Below, piece by piece: positions 7,498 to 17,228 of a stretch of 64,000 bases of DNA (the stretch's first letter is position 1; each line of letters starts with the position of its first letter). The position numbers and the translations under genes are program-made. The notes beneath the pieces were generated by a model. It was not told where the DNA came from and did not search any database. It worked only from the letters and a program-made list of their open reading frames with translations. The DNA comes from Bacteroidales bacterium (GTDB lineage Bacteria; Bacteroidota; Bacteroidia; Bacteroidales; UBA12170), in assembly GCA_021157585.1 (NCBI GenBank), contig JAGGWH010000066.1, positions 1-64,000 of the forward strand, read 5' to 3'.

Positions 7498-9285
7498 ATG
7501 GAAAATATTAGGAACTTTTGTATTATTGCTCATATCGATCACGGTAAAAGCACGCTTGCCGACCGTTTACTGGAGTTTACAGATACTATTTCTGAGCGCG
7601 ATATGCAAGAGCAATCGTTAGATGATATGGATCTGGAACGCGAAAGAGGTATTACCATAAAAAGTCATGCTATTCAAATGGACTACGAGCAAGATGGAAA
7701 GTCTTATGTTTTAAATCTTATTGATACTCCCGGTCACGTCGATTTTTCTTACGAAGTATCTCGATCTATAGCTGCTTGTGAAGGAGCCTTGTTGATTGTT
7801 GATGCTACGCAAGGTATTCAAGCTCAGACAATTTCGAATTTATATTTGGCTATAGAAAACGATTTGGAAATTATTCCGGTTCTGAATAAGATGGATCTCG
7901 ACAATGCTATGCCGGGCGAAGTCTCCGATCAGATTATTGATTTAATAGGATGCGAATTAGAGGATATTATTCAGGCAAGTGGGAAAACGGGTTACGGTGT
8001 AGATAAAATATTAGAAGCTGTTGTTGAACGTATTCCTGCTCCAAAAGGCGACCCAAAAGCTCCTTTTCAGGCCTTGATATTCGATTCTGTTTTTAATTCC
8101 TTTCGTGGTATTATTGCTTATTTCCGTATTCTGAATGGGGAAATTCATAAAGGCGATCACGTAAAATTCTTTACTTCTGAAAAAACATATCATGCCGACG
8201 AAATAGGTGTTTTAAGGATGACTCAAGAACCTCGGAAAGTGATGAAAACAGGAGATGTTGGTTATATTATTTCGGGTATTAAAACGGCTAAGGAAGTCAA
8301 TGTTGGCGATACAATTACCCATGTTGATCGACCTTGTGATGCTGCTATCGAAGGTTTTGAAAAAGTAAAACCAATGGTATTTGCAGGAATTTATCCTGTA
8401 GATGCAGATGATTACGAAGAACTACGATATAGTTTGGAAAAATTACAACTTAATGATGCTTCTTTAACTTGGGAGCCCGAATCGAGTATGGCTTTAGGAT
8501 TTGGTTTTCGTTGTGGCTTTTTAGGTCTTTTACATATGGAAATTATTCAAGAGCGTTTGGATAGAGAGTTTGATATGAATGTTATTACTACCGTTCCAAA
8601 CGTATCTTATAAAGTTGTTTCGCATAAAGGTCAGATGACAGAAGTACATAATCCGTCAGGTTTGCCGGATCAGAAATATATCGACCATATTGAAGAGCCT
8701 TTTATTAGAGCTCAGATTATTTCAAAATCTGATTATGTGGGTTCCGTTATGAAGTTATGTATAGATAAAAGAGGAGAATTACTCAATCAGGTTTATCTTA
8801 CTTCCGATAGAGTAGAGCTTACGTTTAATATTCCTTTAGGAGAAATAGTTTTTGATTTCTACGATAAGCTGAAAAGTATCTCTAAAGGATATGCAAGTTT
8901 TGATTATCACCTTTCCGGATATAAACCCGCTAATTTAAGTAAGCTTGATATTTTATTAAATGGTGAACCCGTTGATGCTCTTTCAACATTGATTCATCGT
9001 GATAATGCTTATGACTTTGGTAGAAAAATGTGTGTTAAACTCAAAGAGTTAATTCCACGTCAACAATTTGATATTGCTATTCAGGCTGCAATTGGAGCGA
9101 AGATTATTGCTCGCGAAACGGTAAAAGCTGTTCGTAAAGATGTTACTGCAAAATGTTACGGTGGAGATATCACGCGTAAGCGTAAATTGTTGGAAAAACA
9201 AAAAAAAGGGAAGAAAAGAATGCGTCAGGTAGGTAATGTTGAAATTCCTCAAAAAGCATTTTTAGCCGTTTTAAAGTTGGATTAA
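7498..9285 (+). CDS. lepA: Elongation factor 4 (LepA), back-translocating GTPase
   Basis: At 595 residues this is a full-length LepA. The G-domain motifs are in order: AHIDHGKST near residues 10-18, [15 protein letters not shown] and NKMD. These are followed by EF-G-like domains II, III and V and the LepA-specific basic C-terminal domain ([20 protein letters not shown]). It binds ribosomes and is thought to help with stalled or mistranslocated complexes or with initiation. A carbonic anhydrase gene follows after 13 bp on the same strand. Confidence 0.98.
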   Translation: MENIRNFCIIAHIDHGKSTLADRLLEFTDTISERDMQEQSLDDMDLERERGITIKSHAIQMDYEQDGKSYVLNLIDTPGHVDFSYEVSRSIAACEGALLIVDATQGIQAQTISNLYLAIENDLEIIPVLNKMDLDNAMPGEVSDQIIDLIGCELEDIIQASGKTGYGVDKILEAVVERIPAPKGDPKAPFQALIFDSVFNSFRGIIAYFRILNGEIHKGDHVKFFTSEKTYHADEIGVLRMTQEPRKVMKTGDVGYIISGIKTAKEVNVGDTITHVDRPCDAAIEGFEKVKPMVFAGIYPVDADDYEELRYSLEKLQLNDASLTWEPESSMALGFGFRCGFLGLLHMEIIQERLDREFDMNVITTVPNVSYKVVSHKGQMTEVHNPSGLPDQKYIDHIEEPFIRAQIISKSDYVGSVMKLCIDKRGELLNQVYLTSDRVELTFNIPLGEIVFDFYDKLKSISKGYASFDYHLSGYKPANLSKLDILLNGEPVDALSTLIHRDNAYDFGRKMCVKLKELIPRQQFDIAIQAAIGAKIIARETVKAVRKDVTAKCYGGDITRKRKLLEKQKKGKKRMRQVGNVEIPQKAFLAVLKLD

Positions 9286-9298
9286 AAAACACTTAAAA

Positions 9299-9946
9299 AT
9301 GACAGTTTCTAAATTAAATAAGGAAGATCAAGAGTTATACGATCGTATTTTTCAACAAAACCACGAATGGGCTGCTGATAAAAAGAAAAACAACCGTAGT
9401 TTTTTTAAAGATCATTTTAAGGAACAAAACCCTCAATTTTTGTATATTGGATGCTCCGACAGTCGTGTCCCTATTAGCGATTTAACAGGTTTAGACATTG
9501 GGGATATATTTGTACATCGAAATATTGCTAATGTAGTTTCGAAAGACGATAAAAATCTTATGGCGGTTTTGCAATACGGAGTCGAAATATTAAAAATTAA
9601 GCATATAGTTGTTTCGGGTCATTATGGTTGTGGCGGCATAAATGCTGCTAATTCAGGAAAGCATTACGGTTTAATGGATTCGTGGTTAGACAATATTAGA
9701 AAAGTACGCTTGGAGCATGCTAAGGAATTGGATTTAATTTCTGATAAAACCAAAGAAAACGATAAGCTATCAGAATATAATGTTATTACTCAGTGTGAGA
9801 ATTTGATAAAAATAGATTTTATTAAAAAGAGCTATGCGGAAAATGGGTATCCGATAGTGCATGCTTGGATTTACGATATGCGTTCCGGTCTTTTACGCGA
9901 TATGGAATTTGATATGTTATCTGAAAAGAATATTAAAAACAGCTAA
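9299..9946 (+). CDS. Beta-class carbonic anhydrase
   Basis: This 215-residue enzyme interconverts CO2 and bicarbonate. Zinc ligands are Cys52, His108 and Cys111 (CSDSR and HYGCGG), with the Asp54-Arg56 dyad of the beta class intact. The length is normal. It lies 13 bp after lepA and is probably transcribed with it. Its stop overlaps by 4 bp the stop of the convergent CNNM-type gene, so no space is left for a separate terminator. Confidence 0.95.
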   Translation: MTVSKLNKEDQELYDRIFQQNHEWAADKKKNNRSFFKDHFKEQNPQFLYIGCSDSRVPISDLTGLDIGDIFVHRNIANVVSKDDKNLMAVLQYGVEILKIKHIVVSGHYGCGGINAANSGKHYGLMDSWLDNIRKVRLEHAKELDLISDKTKENDKLSEYNVITQCENLIKIDFIKKSYAENGYPIVHAWIYDMRSGLLRDMEFDMLSEKNIKNS

Positions 9947-11217
9947 TTCTTGGTGTTTTGAGGCAGTACATACATTTTTATTAATTCTATTTTTGTTTCA
10001 GTAGCTTTTAGTATATCAATTTGAAAATTTTCTATAAATAATTTATCTTTTTCTTTGGGAATACTTCCGTACTCGTGAATAATATAGCCTGCAAGAGTTT
10101 CATATTCCTCTGATTCCGATAGGTTGAGCTTATATTTTTCATTTACAAAATCAATCTCTATTCTGCCGGAAAAAATATATACATTATCTGCAATATTTTT
10201 ATCAACCAATAAACCTTTATCAAACTCATCTTCAATCTCTCCAAAAATTTCTTCCATAATATCTTCCAAAGTAACTATACCGCTGGTTCCTCCAAATTCG
10301 TCAACCACAATAGCCATACTTTTGTTTTGTTTTATAAAGAGAGTTAATACATGGTTTGCTAACATACTCTCCGGAATTATAAGTGTTTGGCGGAGAATAC
10401 TCTTTATGTCTTTAGGCTTAGAAAAAATATCAAAAGCATGTACATAGCCAATAATATTATCGATATTTTCTTGAAAGATTAAAATCTTAGAGTGACCTGA
10501 TTTTGTTAATATTTTCTGTACTGCATCTATAGATTCATTTATTTCCAAAGCTACGATTTCGGTACGTGGCACCATGCATTCTCTAATTTTTACATTTCGG
10601 AATTCAATAGCATTTTTAAATAATACTTTTTCTTGTTCTCCAAGCACGCTCTCTTCTTCCGTATCTGTAATTTCCTGAACAAAATCATTTAATTCTATGG
10701 GCGATAAGCTATATCCCTCATCCTTTAATTGAAGTCGGAATAGTAAACGGAAAATTATTTTTGCAATCCAGTTTATAAAAGTTATAAAAGGCAAAAACAG
10801 ATAATAAATTAGAAAAAGAGGGACAGAAAAGATTAATAAAATACGATTCGGATTTTTTCTAAAAATAATTTTCGGAAGGAATTCTGCAACAATTAAAATA
10901 AGGACGGTTGATAAAAGCGTTTGGATAAGCAGAATGAGTAGCTCGTTAGTACTCAAATCGCCTAAGAATTGTTGAATGGGCTGTTTTAAAACAGTAGCAA
11001 AAGCAAAACCATAAAAGACCAAAGAGATATTATTGCCAAGCAATAGGGTTGCAATTAATTTTGAAGGTGAGTTATAAATAGAAAAGAGCCATTTTGTTTT
11101 AGACGATTTTTTATCGAGCTCCATTTTTAATTTAGAAGCACTAATAAATGCTATTTCCAATCCGGAAAAAAGAGCCGAAAACAAAAGGCTTAATAAGATA
11201 ATTTGATATTGAGTCAT
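9943..11217 (-). CDS. CNNM/CorC-type transporter (DUF21-CBS-CorC_HlyC)
   Basis: This is a 424-residue membrane protein. A DUF21 domain with several hydrophobic segments fills residues 1-190. A CBS pair follows (PRTEIVALE... and VDEFGGTSGIVTLEDIMEEIFGEI), and a CorC_HlyC domain ends it. Proteins of this class act in Mg2+ or divalent-cation export, although many are annotated as hemolysin-like. It is the last gene of a minus-strand operon that begins with coaX, starting 1 bp after the lptC stop. A second protein of the same architecture (GldE) lies at 45652-47004. Confidence 0.9.
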   Translation of the reverse strand: MTQYQIILLSLLFSALFSGLEIAFISASKLKMELDKKSSKTKWLFSIYNSPSKLIATLLLGNNISLVFYGFAFATVLKQPIQQFLGDLSTNELLILLIQTLLSTVLILIVAEFLPKIIFRKNPNRILLIFSVPLFLIYYLFLPFITFINWIAKIIFRLLFRLQLKDEGYSLSPIELNDFVQEITDTEEESVLGEQEKVLFKNAIEFRNVKIRECMVPRTEIVALEINESIDAVQKILTKSGHSKILIFQENIDNIIGYVHAFDIFSKPKDIKSILRQTLIIPESMLANHVLTLFIKQNKSMAIVVDEFGGTSGIVTLEDIMEEIFGEIEDEFDKGLLVDKNIADNVYIFSGRIEIDFVNEKYKLNLSESEEYETLAGYIIHEYGSIPKEKDKLFIENFQIDILKATETKIELIKMYVLPQNTKN

Positions 11218-11218
11218 C

Positions 11219-11803
11219 TTAATTTATTTCGTTGTCTTTTACATTAATAGTTCCTCTGACATTGAATATTTCTATATACTTAAAGCTTTGATCTGCTCTA
11301 ATACTATCGCCATGAATTGTCTTGTCTTTTTCAATAAGGGTTACAAATACGTTATTATATATCTTCTTCTTTTTTTCATCCCAAAACAGATGCTCTGTAA
11401 GAAGTTTTTTGCCTGAGTTATAATTAGTTACAATAACATTTTTCTCTACTTCCATTAGCTTGGATTTCTGAAAGCGTTTACCATATTCGGCTTGTAACTC
11501 AGAAATTTTCTTATTGTTTTTATCGTAAGTTTTAATCTTTAGCCCATTGGGAAATTCAATATAAGGGTCTTCGCCACCAATTTGATACAGAAGAGGAGCG
11601 GTAAGTATCATCTGTATTTTTGCAGAATCAGAATAAATAATACGCACATCTTTGGCTATTTCGGAGGGAATAGTATCTGCCATTGTTAGCTCGCGAATGG
11701 TTTCCATTTGGTTTTCACAAGCAAAAAGCATTGCTGTAAAAAAGATTACAACAATGCTTTTTAGTCCAAAAATAATAGTTCTTTTTGGGGTTATATTTTT
11801 CAA
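11219..11803 (-). CDS. lptC: LPS export protein LptC (lipoprotein form)
   Basis: This 194-residue protein has a short basic N-terminus, a hydrophobic stretch and a lipobox (LFAC), then the beta-jellyroll pattern of LptC: DVRIIYSDSAKIQ..., EFPNGLKI, EAEYG-like AEYGKRF, and DSIRADQSF near the end. LptC links the inner-membrane LptBFG pump to LptA in lipopolysaccharide transport. The TTG at 11803 is chosen as start because upstream ATGs would lie inside the TPR gene and push the signal sequence inward. The gap to the TPR stop is then 7 bp. A lipidated LptC is common in Bacteroidota. Confidence 0.82.
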   Translation of the reverse strand: MKNITPKRTIIFGLKSIVVIFFTAMLFACENQMETIRELTMADTIPSEIAKDVRIIYSDSAKIQMILTAPLLYQIGGEDPYIEFPNGLKIKTYDKNNKKISELQAEYGKRFQKSKLMEVEKNVIVTNYNSGKKLLTEHLFWDEKKKKIYNNVFVTLIEKDKTIHGDSIRADQSFKYIEIFNVRGTINVKDNEIN

Positions 11804-11810
11804 TTTTATA

Positions 11811-13223
11811 TTATTTCGCAGCGCGAACAGTAGTCGTTTCGTTAATCCAACATTCAACTTTAAAGCTTGCTCCTTCTTGCAAATCATGGAAGAAAATTAC
11901 ATCCATCTGAGGGAAATGTTTAGAATAAGTCGCTATACGTTTGTTTGCTAACTCTGTTAATTCTGCATCTACTCTTTTAGCTTGATAATATTTATCTACT
12001 GCAGCCCAATAAGCTACTTTTTTAGTTAATTCATTAGTTCCGCATTTTGATGCAGAAGCTGCATAAAGATCTCCTATAAGGATATAAGACATTCCATCTG
12101 CAGGATTTAACGCAATTGCTTTACGAGCATAAGAGCGTGCTGTTATGTAATCATTAAGTTTATAATAAATTTTTCCTAAATCAGAATAAATATCTGCTTT
12201 TTCAAGAGGGTCTTCAATCATATCAACAGCATTAAGATAATACTTAGCTGCATCTTTATAGGCCTCTTTTTCGATATTCATTTTACCCATTAACATAGCA
12301 GACTCAGGAGTTGGTTCTGCATTATAAAGAGCTTCGGTTGAATTAAAAAACAAATCTGATTTTGTACATTTTTTCTTTTTTAAAATTTTAGTGATTTTGT
12401 TTAAAAGAACAATATCAGAAGGATTCGCTTCAAACTTTTTACTGTAAATTTTAACCAATACATCGCAAGTTGCATATGGCTCAAAGGTATTATTTATATT
12501 TCCTTTTACGTTTTCCCATTGCGATAAATATTTTGCTTTGTCTTTGTATTTAATTAAATTTTGATCAACAAGTGAGCTTATTTTATCGTAAGTATCAATA
12601 ATTAATTCTTCATCGGCTTTGCCGGATTTTACCATTTTTATAGTGGCTCTAAAGTAATAAACCAAAGCAGCTGTAGACGACTTAGAGCCTTCCATTTCAA
12701 CAGATTCTTTAAGAATATTATAAGCTTTCTCGCAACGTTCGGGCGCTAGCATAAATAAATCTATTCCCATCTTACCTTTTAAAGAGCCTATTTGACTTTT
12801 ACCGGTTTTATAATGATTTGGGAAATATTTAATTCTTGCTTCATGAATCATCATTAAGGTGTCGAGATAAGCATTTTTCTCTTCATCATTAGTTGCTTTT
12901 TTTAGATAGTAACTCATGATCTTAAGCCCATTAACATAGGTGTTTTCCGATGCTATAGGACAGTTTAGAAATACCCATCTCCAATGCGGTATAAATTCGT
13001 TTACAATAGCGCTTTTATAATTAGATTTTTTCCATTGTTTAAATGCTTCTTGATATAAAGAAAGTTCAGTGATACATTTAACACTGTCGATTCCGTATTT
13101 ACCCCCTTGAGTTTCAAATGAGGCAAGCTTTTCTTGAAAATTACCATTTACTTCCGTTTGAGCACCAAAAGCACTAACGCTCAAAATTAGCCCCAGAATT
13201 GACGATAAAATTTTAATTTTCAT
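11811..13223 (-). CDS. Secreted tetratricopeptide-repeat protein
   Basis: This is a 470-residue protein with a cleavable signal peptide (MKIKILSSILGLILSVSAFGA). The C-terminal half contains TPR units, for example DIYSDLGKIYYKLNDYITAR followed by an A-x3-ALNPADGMSY segment, so it is likely a periplasmic scaffold. Function is not known from the sequence. It sits between an outer-membrane barrel gene and lptC, which suggests an envelope role. Its stop is 7 bp before the proposed lptC TTG start. Confidence 0.8.
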   Translation of the reverse strand: MKIKILSSILGLILSVSAFGAQTEVNGNFQEKLASFETQGGKYGIDSVKCITELSLYQEAFKQWKKSNYKSAIVNEFIPHWRWVFLNCPIASENTYVNGLKIMSYYLKKATNDEEKNAYLDTLMMIHEARIKYFPNHYKTGKSQIGSLKGKMGIDLFMLAPERCEKAYNILKESVEMEGSKSSTAALVYYFRATIKMVKSGKADEELIIDTYDKISSLVDQNLIKYKDKAKYLSQWENVKGNINNTFEPYATCDVLVKIYSKKFEANPSDIVLLNKITKILKKKKCTKSDLFFNSTEALYNAEPTPESAMLMGKMNIEKEAYKDAAKYYLNAVDMIEDPLEKADIYSDLGKIYYKLNDYITARSYARKAIALNPADGMSYILIGDLYAASASKCGTNELTKKVAYWAAVDKYYQAKRVDAELTELANKRIATYSKHFPQMDVIFFHDLQEGASFKVECWINETTTVRAAK

Positions 13224-13241
13224 TGTGTGTAATTTATGTTA

Positions 13242-14522
13242 TTAAAAATATTTTGCTTTTCTAAACCAGTTTTCTTTTATACTTATTCCCAATGCCACTT
13301 TAACAAAGCGCTCTTGGATTAAACTGTTTCCTACGGTTCCATTTTGTCCAATTTCTATGCCAAGATTTAGAATCGAAGCGCTTTTCCGCAAAGGTAAGCC
13401 AAATCCAACACTAATTGCATACTCTTCTATATCAGTATTATTAAAATTTATCCCCATTTTGTTATAACGTGCTCCAAAACGATAACGAATAAGTTTTAAA
13501 TAAGACGATAAATTATTATTTGTTGGTATAAACTCTACTCCTACAGACGCTTTTATCTTATTATTATAATTATCTGACTCCCCTAAATAACTGAATGACT
13601 CCCAGTTATCGAACATAAAATCGGCAGCGATTAGAAGTTTGTTTTTCTTTTCCCAAGAAACGCCAAATCCGAAGGTGTACGGTAAACTAATTTCATTCTG
13701 AATTCCGGATCGAATATAAACAGTATCTACCCCTGATTCGTAACCAATTTGATCTCCTATAAAAGTAGTGGCTAAATAATCGGTTTCTACATTTAAGGTA
13801 GCTGTTGGAGTGTAAGTAGCTGCAAGCCCAAAGAAACTGTTTTTTCCTGTTGGAATAAAATATTGCAATCCAACAGAAAATTCGAATCCACTCAATAAGT
13901 CGCGCTCTGATAATCGAGAATTTACAAGATAAGCCGAATCGGGAAAGATTACTGTGTTTAGATGTTCTACACGACCAAAATAATAAGAAGAATTTATCCC
14001 TACAGATAATTTTTTATTTATTTTAAAAGCATTACCCCAATTTACTTTATCTAATCCTCCGGAACCAGAATATATTTTCCGACTCAAAACATTAATGTCG
14101 AGTATTTCATCGTTTTGCACCTCGTATCCAACATTACTAAAAGGAAGTAGAGCTAAACTACTTTTCCACCAATGTGTTATAGGAAATGCAAAAATTATAT
14201 GATTAATTGAAGTATTACTCAAATCACTTGTCTGCTCGTTAGTGCGATAAGATGCCATTGTGCTTTGCAAACCCACACTTGCGACAAAAGAAAGGCTGTC
14301 AACACCTGTGTAAGATGCCGGATTACTTATATTGACGTAGAGATTACTCTTAACAGCTAAATTTGTTCCTCCCATTCCAAATGTACGAATATTGCCCTGT
14401 TGATAAACATCACCTATTCCGTAAAAGCTGTAAGGAGAAGTTGTTTGGTTCTGTGCTATTACCATAAACGGTAAAATAACAGCCGTAAGTAAAACTATTT
14501 GTTTAATATGTTTTATTGTCAT
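13242..14522 (-). CDS. Outer-membrane beta-barrel protein (OmpP1/FadL- or PorV-like)
   Basis: This is a 426-residue protein with a signal peptide ending near AQNQTT. The N-terminal GIGDVYQQGNIRTFGMGGT segment is typical of OmpP1/FadL/PorV-like barrels of Bacteroidota. The rest consists of alternating amphipathic strands with aromatic girdles and ends in a short basic tail. Ligand and role are unknown; transport of hydrophobic compounds is only a family-level guess. The start overlaps the coaX 3' end by 20 bp, and the TPR gene follows after 18 bp. Confidence 0.78.
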   Translation of the reverse strand: MTIKHIKQIVLLTAVILPFMVIAQNQTTSPYSFYGIGDVYQQGNIRTFGMGGTNLAVKSNLYVNISNPASYTGVDSLSFVASVGLQSTMASYRTNEQTSDLSNTSINHIIFAFPITHWWKSSLALLPFSNVGYEVQNDEILDINVLSRKIYSGSGGLDKVNWGNAFKINKKLSVGINSSYYFGRVEHLNTVIFPDSAYLVNSRLSERDLLSGFEFSVGLQYFIPTGKNSFFGLAATYTPTATLNVETDYLATTFIGDQIGYESGVDTVYIRSGIQNEISLPYTFGFGVSWEKKNKLLIAADFMFDNWESFSYLGESDNYNNKIKASVGVEFIPTNNNLSSYLKLIRYRFGARYNKMGINFNNTDIEEYAISVGFGLPLRKSASILNLGIEIGQNGTVGNSLIQERFVKVALGISIKENWFRKAKYF

Positions 14523-15240
14523 TGTATTCTAGTATAAAATTCAAGCCTTGCAGCACTAAATTTTCAGCTGCAAAGATGTTATTTTTTAAGTTCTTATCAA
14601 AATATTTTAAGTCGCCTCCGGTAAATACCACCAAAATGTTAGAATACATTTCTTTGTAGCGATTTATAATTCCATCTACCTCGCTTAAAATGCCATTAAT
14701 TACCCCTGAAAGTATGGCGTCTTCTGTGTTTTGTCCGGTAAGTATATTACTGTTTGAGAATGTAACTAATGGTAATTTATCTGTAAAATGATGTAATGAT
14801 TTAAAACGCATTTTAATCCCCGGACTGATACTCCCGCCTAAATAAATACCATCACTTCTTAACATTTCGTAGGTAATGGTGCTCCCAGCATCAATAATAA
14901 GAACATCCTTTTGAGGATATAACTTTGCTGCTCCAACAGCAGCTGCAAGTCTGTCTTTTCCTAAAGTTTCAGGCGTTTTATATTTATTTTTAATGGGTAT
15001 TGGTGTATTATGGTCAAGCTCAATAGTTTGAAATTCGGAATGCATACAATTTTTAAAGTCCTTATCTAAATCCACTACTGTAGCATAAATGGCTTTTTTA
15101 ATCTTAGGGAAAAGTTTTTTTAGTGCAATCACATCTTTCTCATAAAGCTTTTCGCCTGAAGATTTGTAAATCAAATCTCCATTATCGAAAACGGCTAATT
15201 TATAGAGTGTATTCCCGAAATCAAGAATAAGGTTTTGCAT
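14503..15240 (-). CDS. coaX: Type III pantothenate kinase
   Basis: At 245 residues this matches CoaX, which phosphorylates pantothenate with ATP as the first step of coenzyme A synthesis. The ASKHA-fold motifs are visible: LDFGNT near residues 6-11, GKDRLAA near 95-101, IDAGSTIT near 117-124 and VVFTGGDL near 208-215. It opens the minus-strand operon coaX, outer-membrane protein, TPR protein, lptC, CNNM. A TATTTTTG -7-like box lies 26 bp upstream. Confidence 0.95.
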   Translation of the reverse strand: MQNLILDFGNTLYKLAVFDNGDLIYKSSGEKLYEKDVIALKKLFPKIKKAIYATVVDLDKDFKNCMHSEFQTIELDHNTPIPIKNKYKTPETLGKDRLAAAVGAAKLYPQKDVLIIDAGSTITYEMLRSDGIYLGGSISPGIKMRFKSLHHFTDKLPLVTFSNSNILTGQNTEDAILSGVINGILSEVDGIINRYKEMYSNILVVFTGGDLKYFDKNLKNNIFAAENLVLQGLNFILEYNDNKTY

Positions 15241-15326
15241 ATAAATATTGAAAATCTATGAGGAGCAAAAATACTCGTTTTTTAAGCAACGGAAGCTGTT
15301 TCGCTTATCTTTTATCATAAAAATTC

Positions 15327-16304
15327 TTAATTTGAATTTCCTTTTACTTTTAGTGAAGAAATAGTAAGAGCGTTGTTTTTTTTGGTAGTTTCAATTAAAA
15401 ACTCCTTATTTGTTTGTATCATGCTTTTTATTTCTTTGATATATTTTTGACCTCGGGCTGAATAATCCTTAAGTCCATTTGCCATTGAAATAGCATCGGG
15501 TTGTTTATTATGCTTACGCTTAGTCGCTCTTTCTTTACGTAATAGACTAAATGCAGGATGAGAATTTAAGAAAAGCATATAAGATCTTATGCTTTGTTCA
15601 AGAGTTTCGAATTTTGCAACTTCATGAGTTTTACCTTCTTTTCTAGCTCTTGGAATAACACCACAACCGGGTTTAAAACACCATTGTCCATAAAGATTAT
15701 TAGCTGCTCTAACAAAATAACTACTTCCCCATGAGGACTCTAATGCTGCTTGTACCAGAGCTAATTCTTGAGGTATAATATCCACTCTTAAGAGCAAGTC
15801 GTTATAAGTGTTCGTGTCCTGTAAATCAGTATTTTCACAACGATAATCTAAAATATATTTATTTAGTAAGGTAATATTTTCAGTGCTGAGAGTATCTTTT
15901 AATTTGAATATTTGATATTGCTCTTGTATAAACTGTCTTTGCTGAATAATTAGGCGGTTTTCTTTTTGAATAAGAGGCGTTAAAAAGCTAAAAAAAGCTT
16001 TTTTCTTCTGTTTAACATTTTTATAGGTGCTGAAATCAGGTAGAAGTGATGAAATGATTATGGTATTTTTAGTATCAGACTTAATAGAAACCTCTTTAGT
16101 TTCTTCTTTTTTTTGACTGAAAGAGGTGTTTGCTTTATTTTTTCCGGATATATTGTAGGTGTCTACGCTATCGATAGAAATAATTTTCTGTTTAGTTTTT
16201 TGTTTTTTGGGATTGCAAAAGCTCAGTATAATGCTGATAAACAGGAGAAAAGAAACTTTGGTTGAAAATAATAATACGGATTTTTTAAGTGGGGATTCTG
16301 TCAT
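15327..16304 (-). CDS. Bax-like glucosaminidase-domain lipoprotein
   Basis: This 325-residue protein has a lipobox-type signal (IILSFC near residue 30), then a low-complexity Lys/Ser linker, then a Bax/FlgJ-like glucosaminidase domain. Key parts are the catalytic-region glutamine/glutamate helix (ALVQAALESSWGSSYF) and NNLYGQW. It probably cleaves the peptidoglycan N-acetylglucosaminyl bond or remodels murein at the cell envelope. It is a single gene on the minus strand, divergent from tRNA-Phe. Confidence 0.86.
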   Translation of the reverse strand: MTESPLKKSVLLFSTKVSFLLFISIILSFCNPKKQKTKQKIISIDSVDTYNISGKNKANTSFSQKKEETKEVSIKSDTKNTIIISSLLPDFSTYKNVKQKKKAFFSFLTPLIQKENRLIIQQRQFIQEQYQIFKLKDTLSTENITLLNKYILDYRCENTDLQDTNTYNDLLLRVDIIPQELALVQAALESSWGSSYFVRAANNLYGQWCFKPGCGVIPRARKEGKTHEVAKFETLEQSIRSYMLFLNSHPAFSLLRKERATKRKHNKQPDAISMANGLKDYSARGQKYIKEIKSMIQTNKEFLIETTKKNNALTISSLKVKGNSN

Positions 16305-16360
16305 ATAATGCAGCTATTGTTTTTGCTGCTGTAAAAATGCGCAAAATTTTTGAAAAAATA

Positions 16361-16390
16361 TTGCTGGATTGAAAAAAGGGTTTAAATTTG
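16361..16390 (+). promoter_or_regulatory. Bacteroidota-type promoter of tRNA-Phe
   Basis: TTG at 16361 is followed after 19 bp by TAAATTTG, matching the -33/-7 consensus of Bacteroidota. The -7 box ends 17 bp before the tRNA 5' end. Confidence 0.78.
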
Positions 16391-16407
16391 CACTCGCAAA
16401 CACTGCT

Positions 16408-16480
<73 letters not shown>

Positions 16481-16485
16481 CTTTA

Positions 16486-16513
16486 AAAGCCCGGTTTTTT
16501 TAAATCGGGCTTT
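16486..16513 (+). terminator. Terminator of tRNA-Phe
   Basis: An 8-bp stem (AAAGCCCG / CGGGCTTT) around a T-rich 12-nt loop begins 6 bp after the tRNA and is followed by CTTATTTATT. Confidence 0.8.
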
Positions 16514-16692
16514 CTTATTTATTCTGTTTTAAGCATCTTACTTTCATTTTGTCGTTCTATTTGATTAACTTTGAGGTAGTATTTTTATAAATAGTCAAGT
16601 GTTTGTAGAGAGTGTTTGTATGTCATCTTACACAAACCGATAACAGTAGTCTTACATTTTCTACCTAACCGAGACGTAAAAACTATAGGCAT

Positions 16693-17226
16693 ATGAAAAA
16701 AATAATGGGTTTATTACTGGTTTTATCATCAATTTTTCTAATAACATCCTGTGTTAATGAAAAATCGCATGATAACGATATGGATAAAAAAGCAGCTGTT
16801 GATGTGACGCGAGAAAAATTAGAAATTTCTCAATTACTTGATAATTTAGCGGCTGCTACAGAAAGTGGTAATTTCGAAATGATTGAAAATATCTGGTGGA
16901 CATCAGAAGATGTTTTATTAATAGGAACAGATAACGATCAAAAATTAGAAGGTTGGGAAGAAATAAGTGAAGCTATTAAAAAACAATTCAGAACTTTTGG
17001 GGAAACGCTAATTTCTATTACCGATCAAACAATTTGGTTAAATGATGATGCTACTATAGCCTGGTTCGCCGAAGAATTAAATTACAATTTTGTATTTGAA
17101 GAAAGAGCCATGACATATGAAGGAATACGTTTTACCGGAGTTATGCAGAAGATTGATGGAAAATGGCGTTTAGTACAACAGCATATGTCTATTCCTGCAA
17201 TTCCCAAAATGGTTAAAACAAAATAG
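16693..17226 (+). CDS. NTF2/SnoaL-like domain lipoprotein
   Basis: This 177-residue protein has a lipobox signal (LITSC near residue 20). A single NTF2-like cone fold follows, with a leading helix (ISQLLDNLAAATESGNFEMI), a WWTSEDVLLIGTD strand pair, and a closing GKWRLVQQHMS strand. Related domains serve as small-ligand binders or ketosteroid-isomerase-like enzymes. No catalytic assignment is possible here. It is a stand-alone gene behind tRNA-Phe and converges on the lipoprotein gene at 17229. Confidence 0.8.
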   Translation: MKKIMGLLLVLSSIFLITSCVNEKSHDNDMDKKAAVDVTREKLEISQLLDNLAAATESGNFEMIENIWWTSEDVLLIGTDNDQKLEGWEEISEAIKKQFRTFGETLISITDQTIWLNDDATIAWFAEELNYNFVFEERAMTYEGIRFTGVMQKIDGKWRLVQQHMSIPAIPKMVKTK

Positions 17227-17228
17227 AT

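Noticed and set aside
16599-16620. Direct repeat GTGTTTGTA separated by 4 bp before the SnoaL-like lipoprotein
   Set aside because: It is too short, and no inverted symmetry or promoter box lines up with it.
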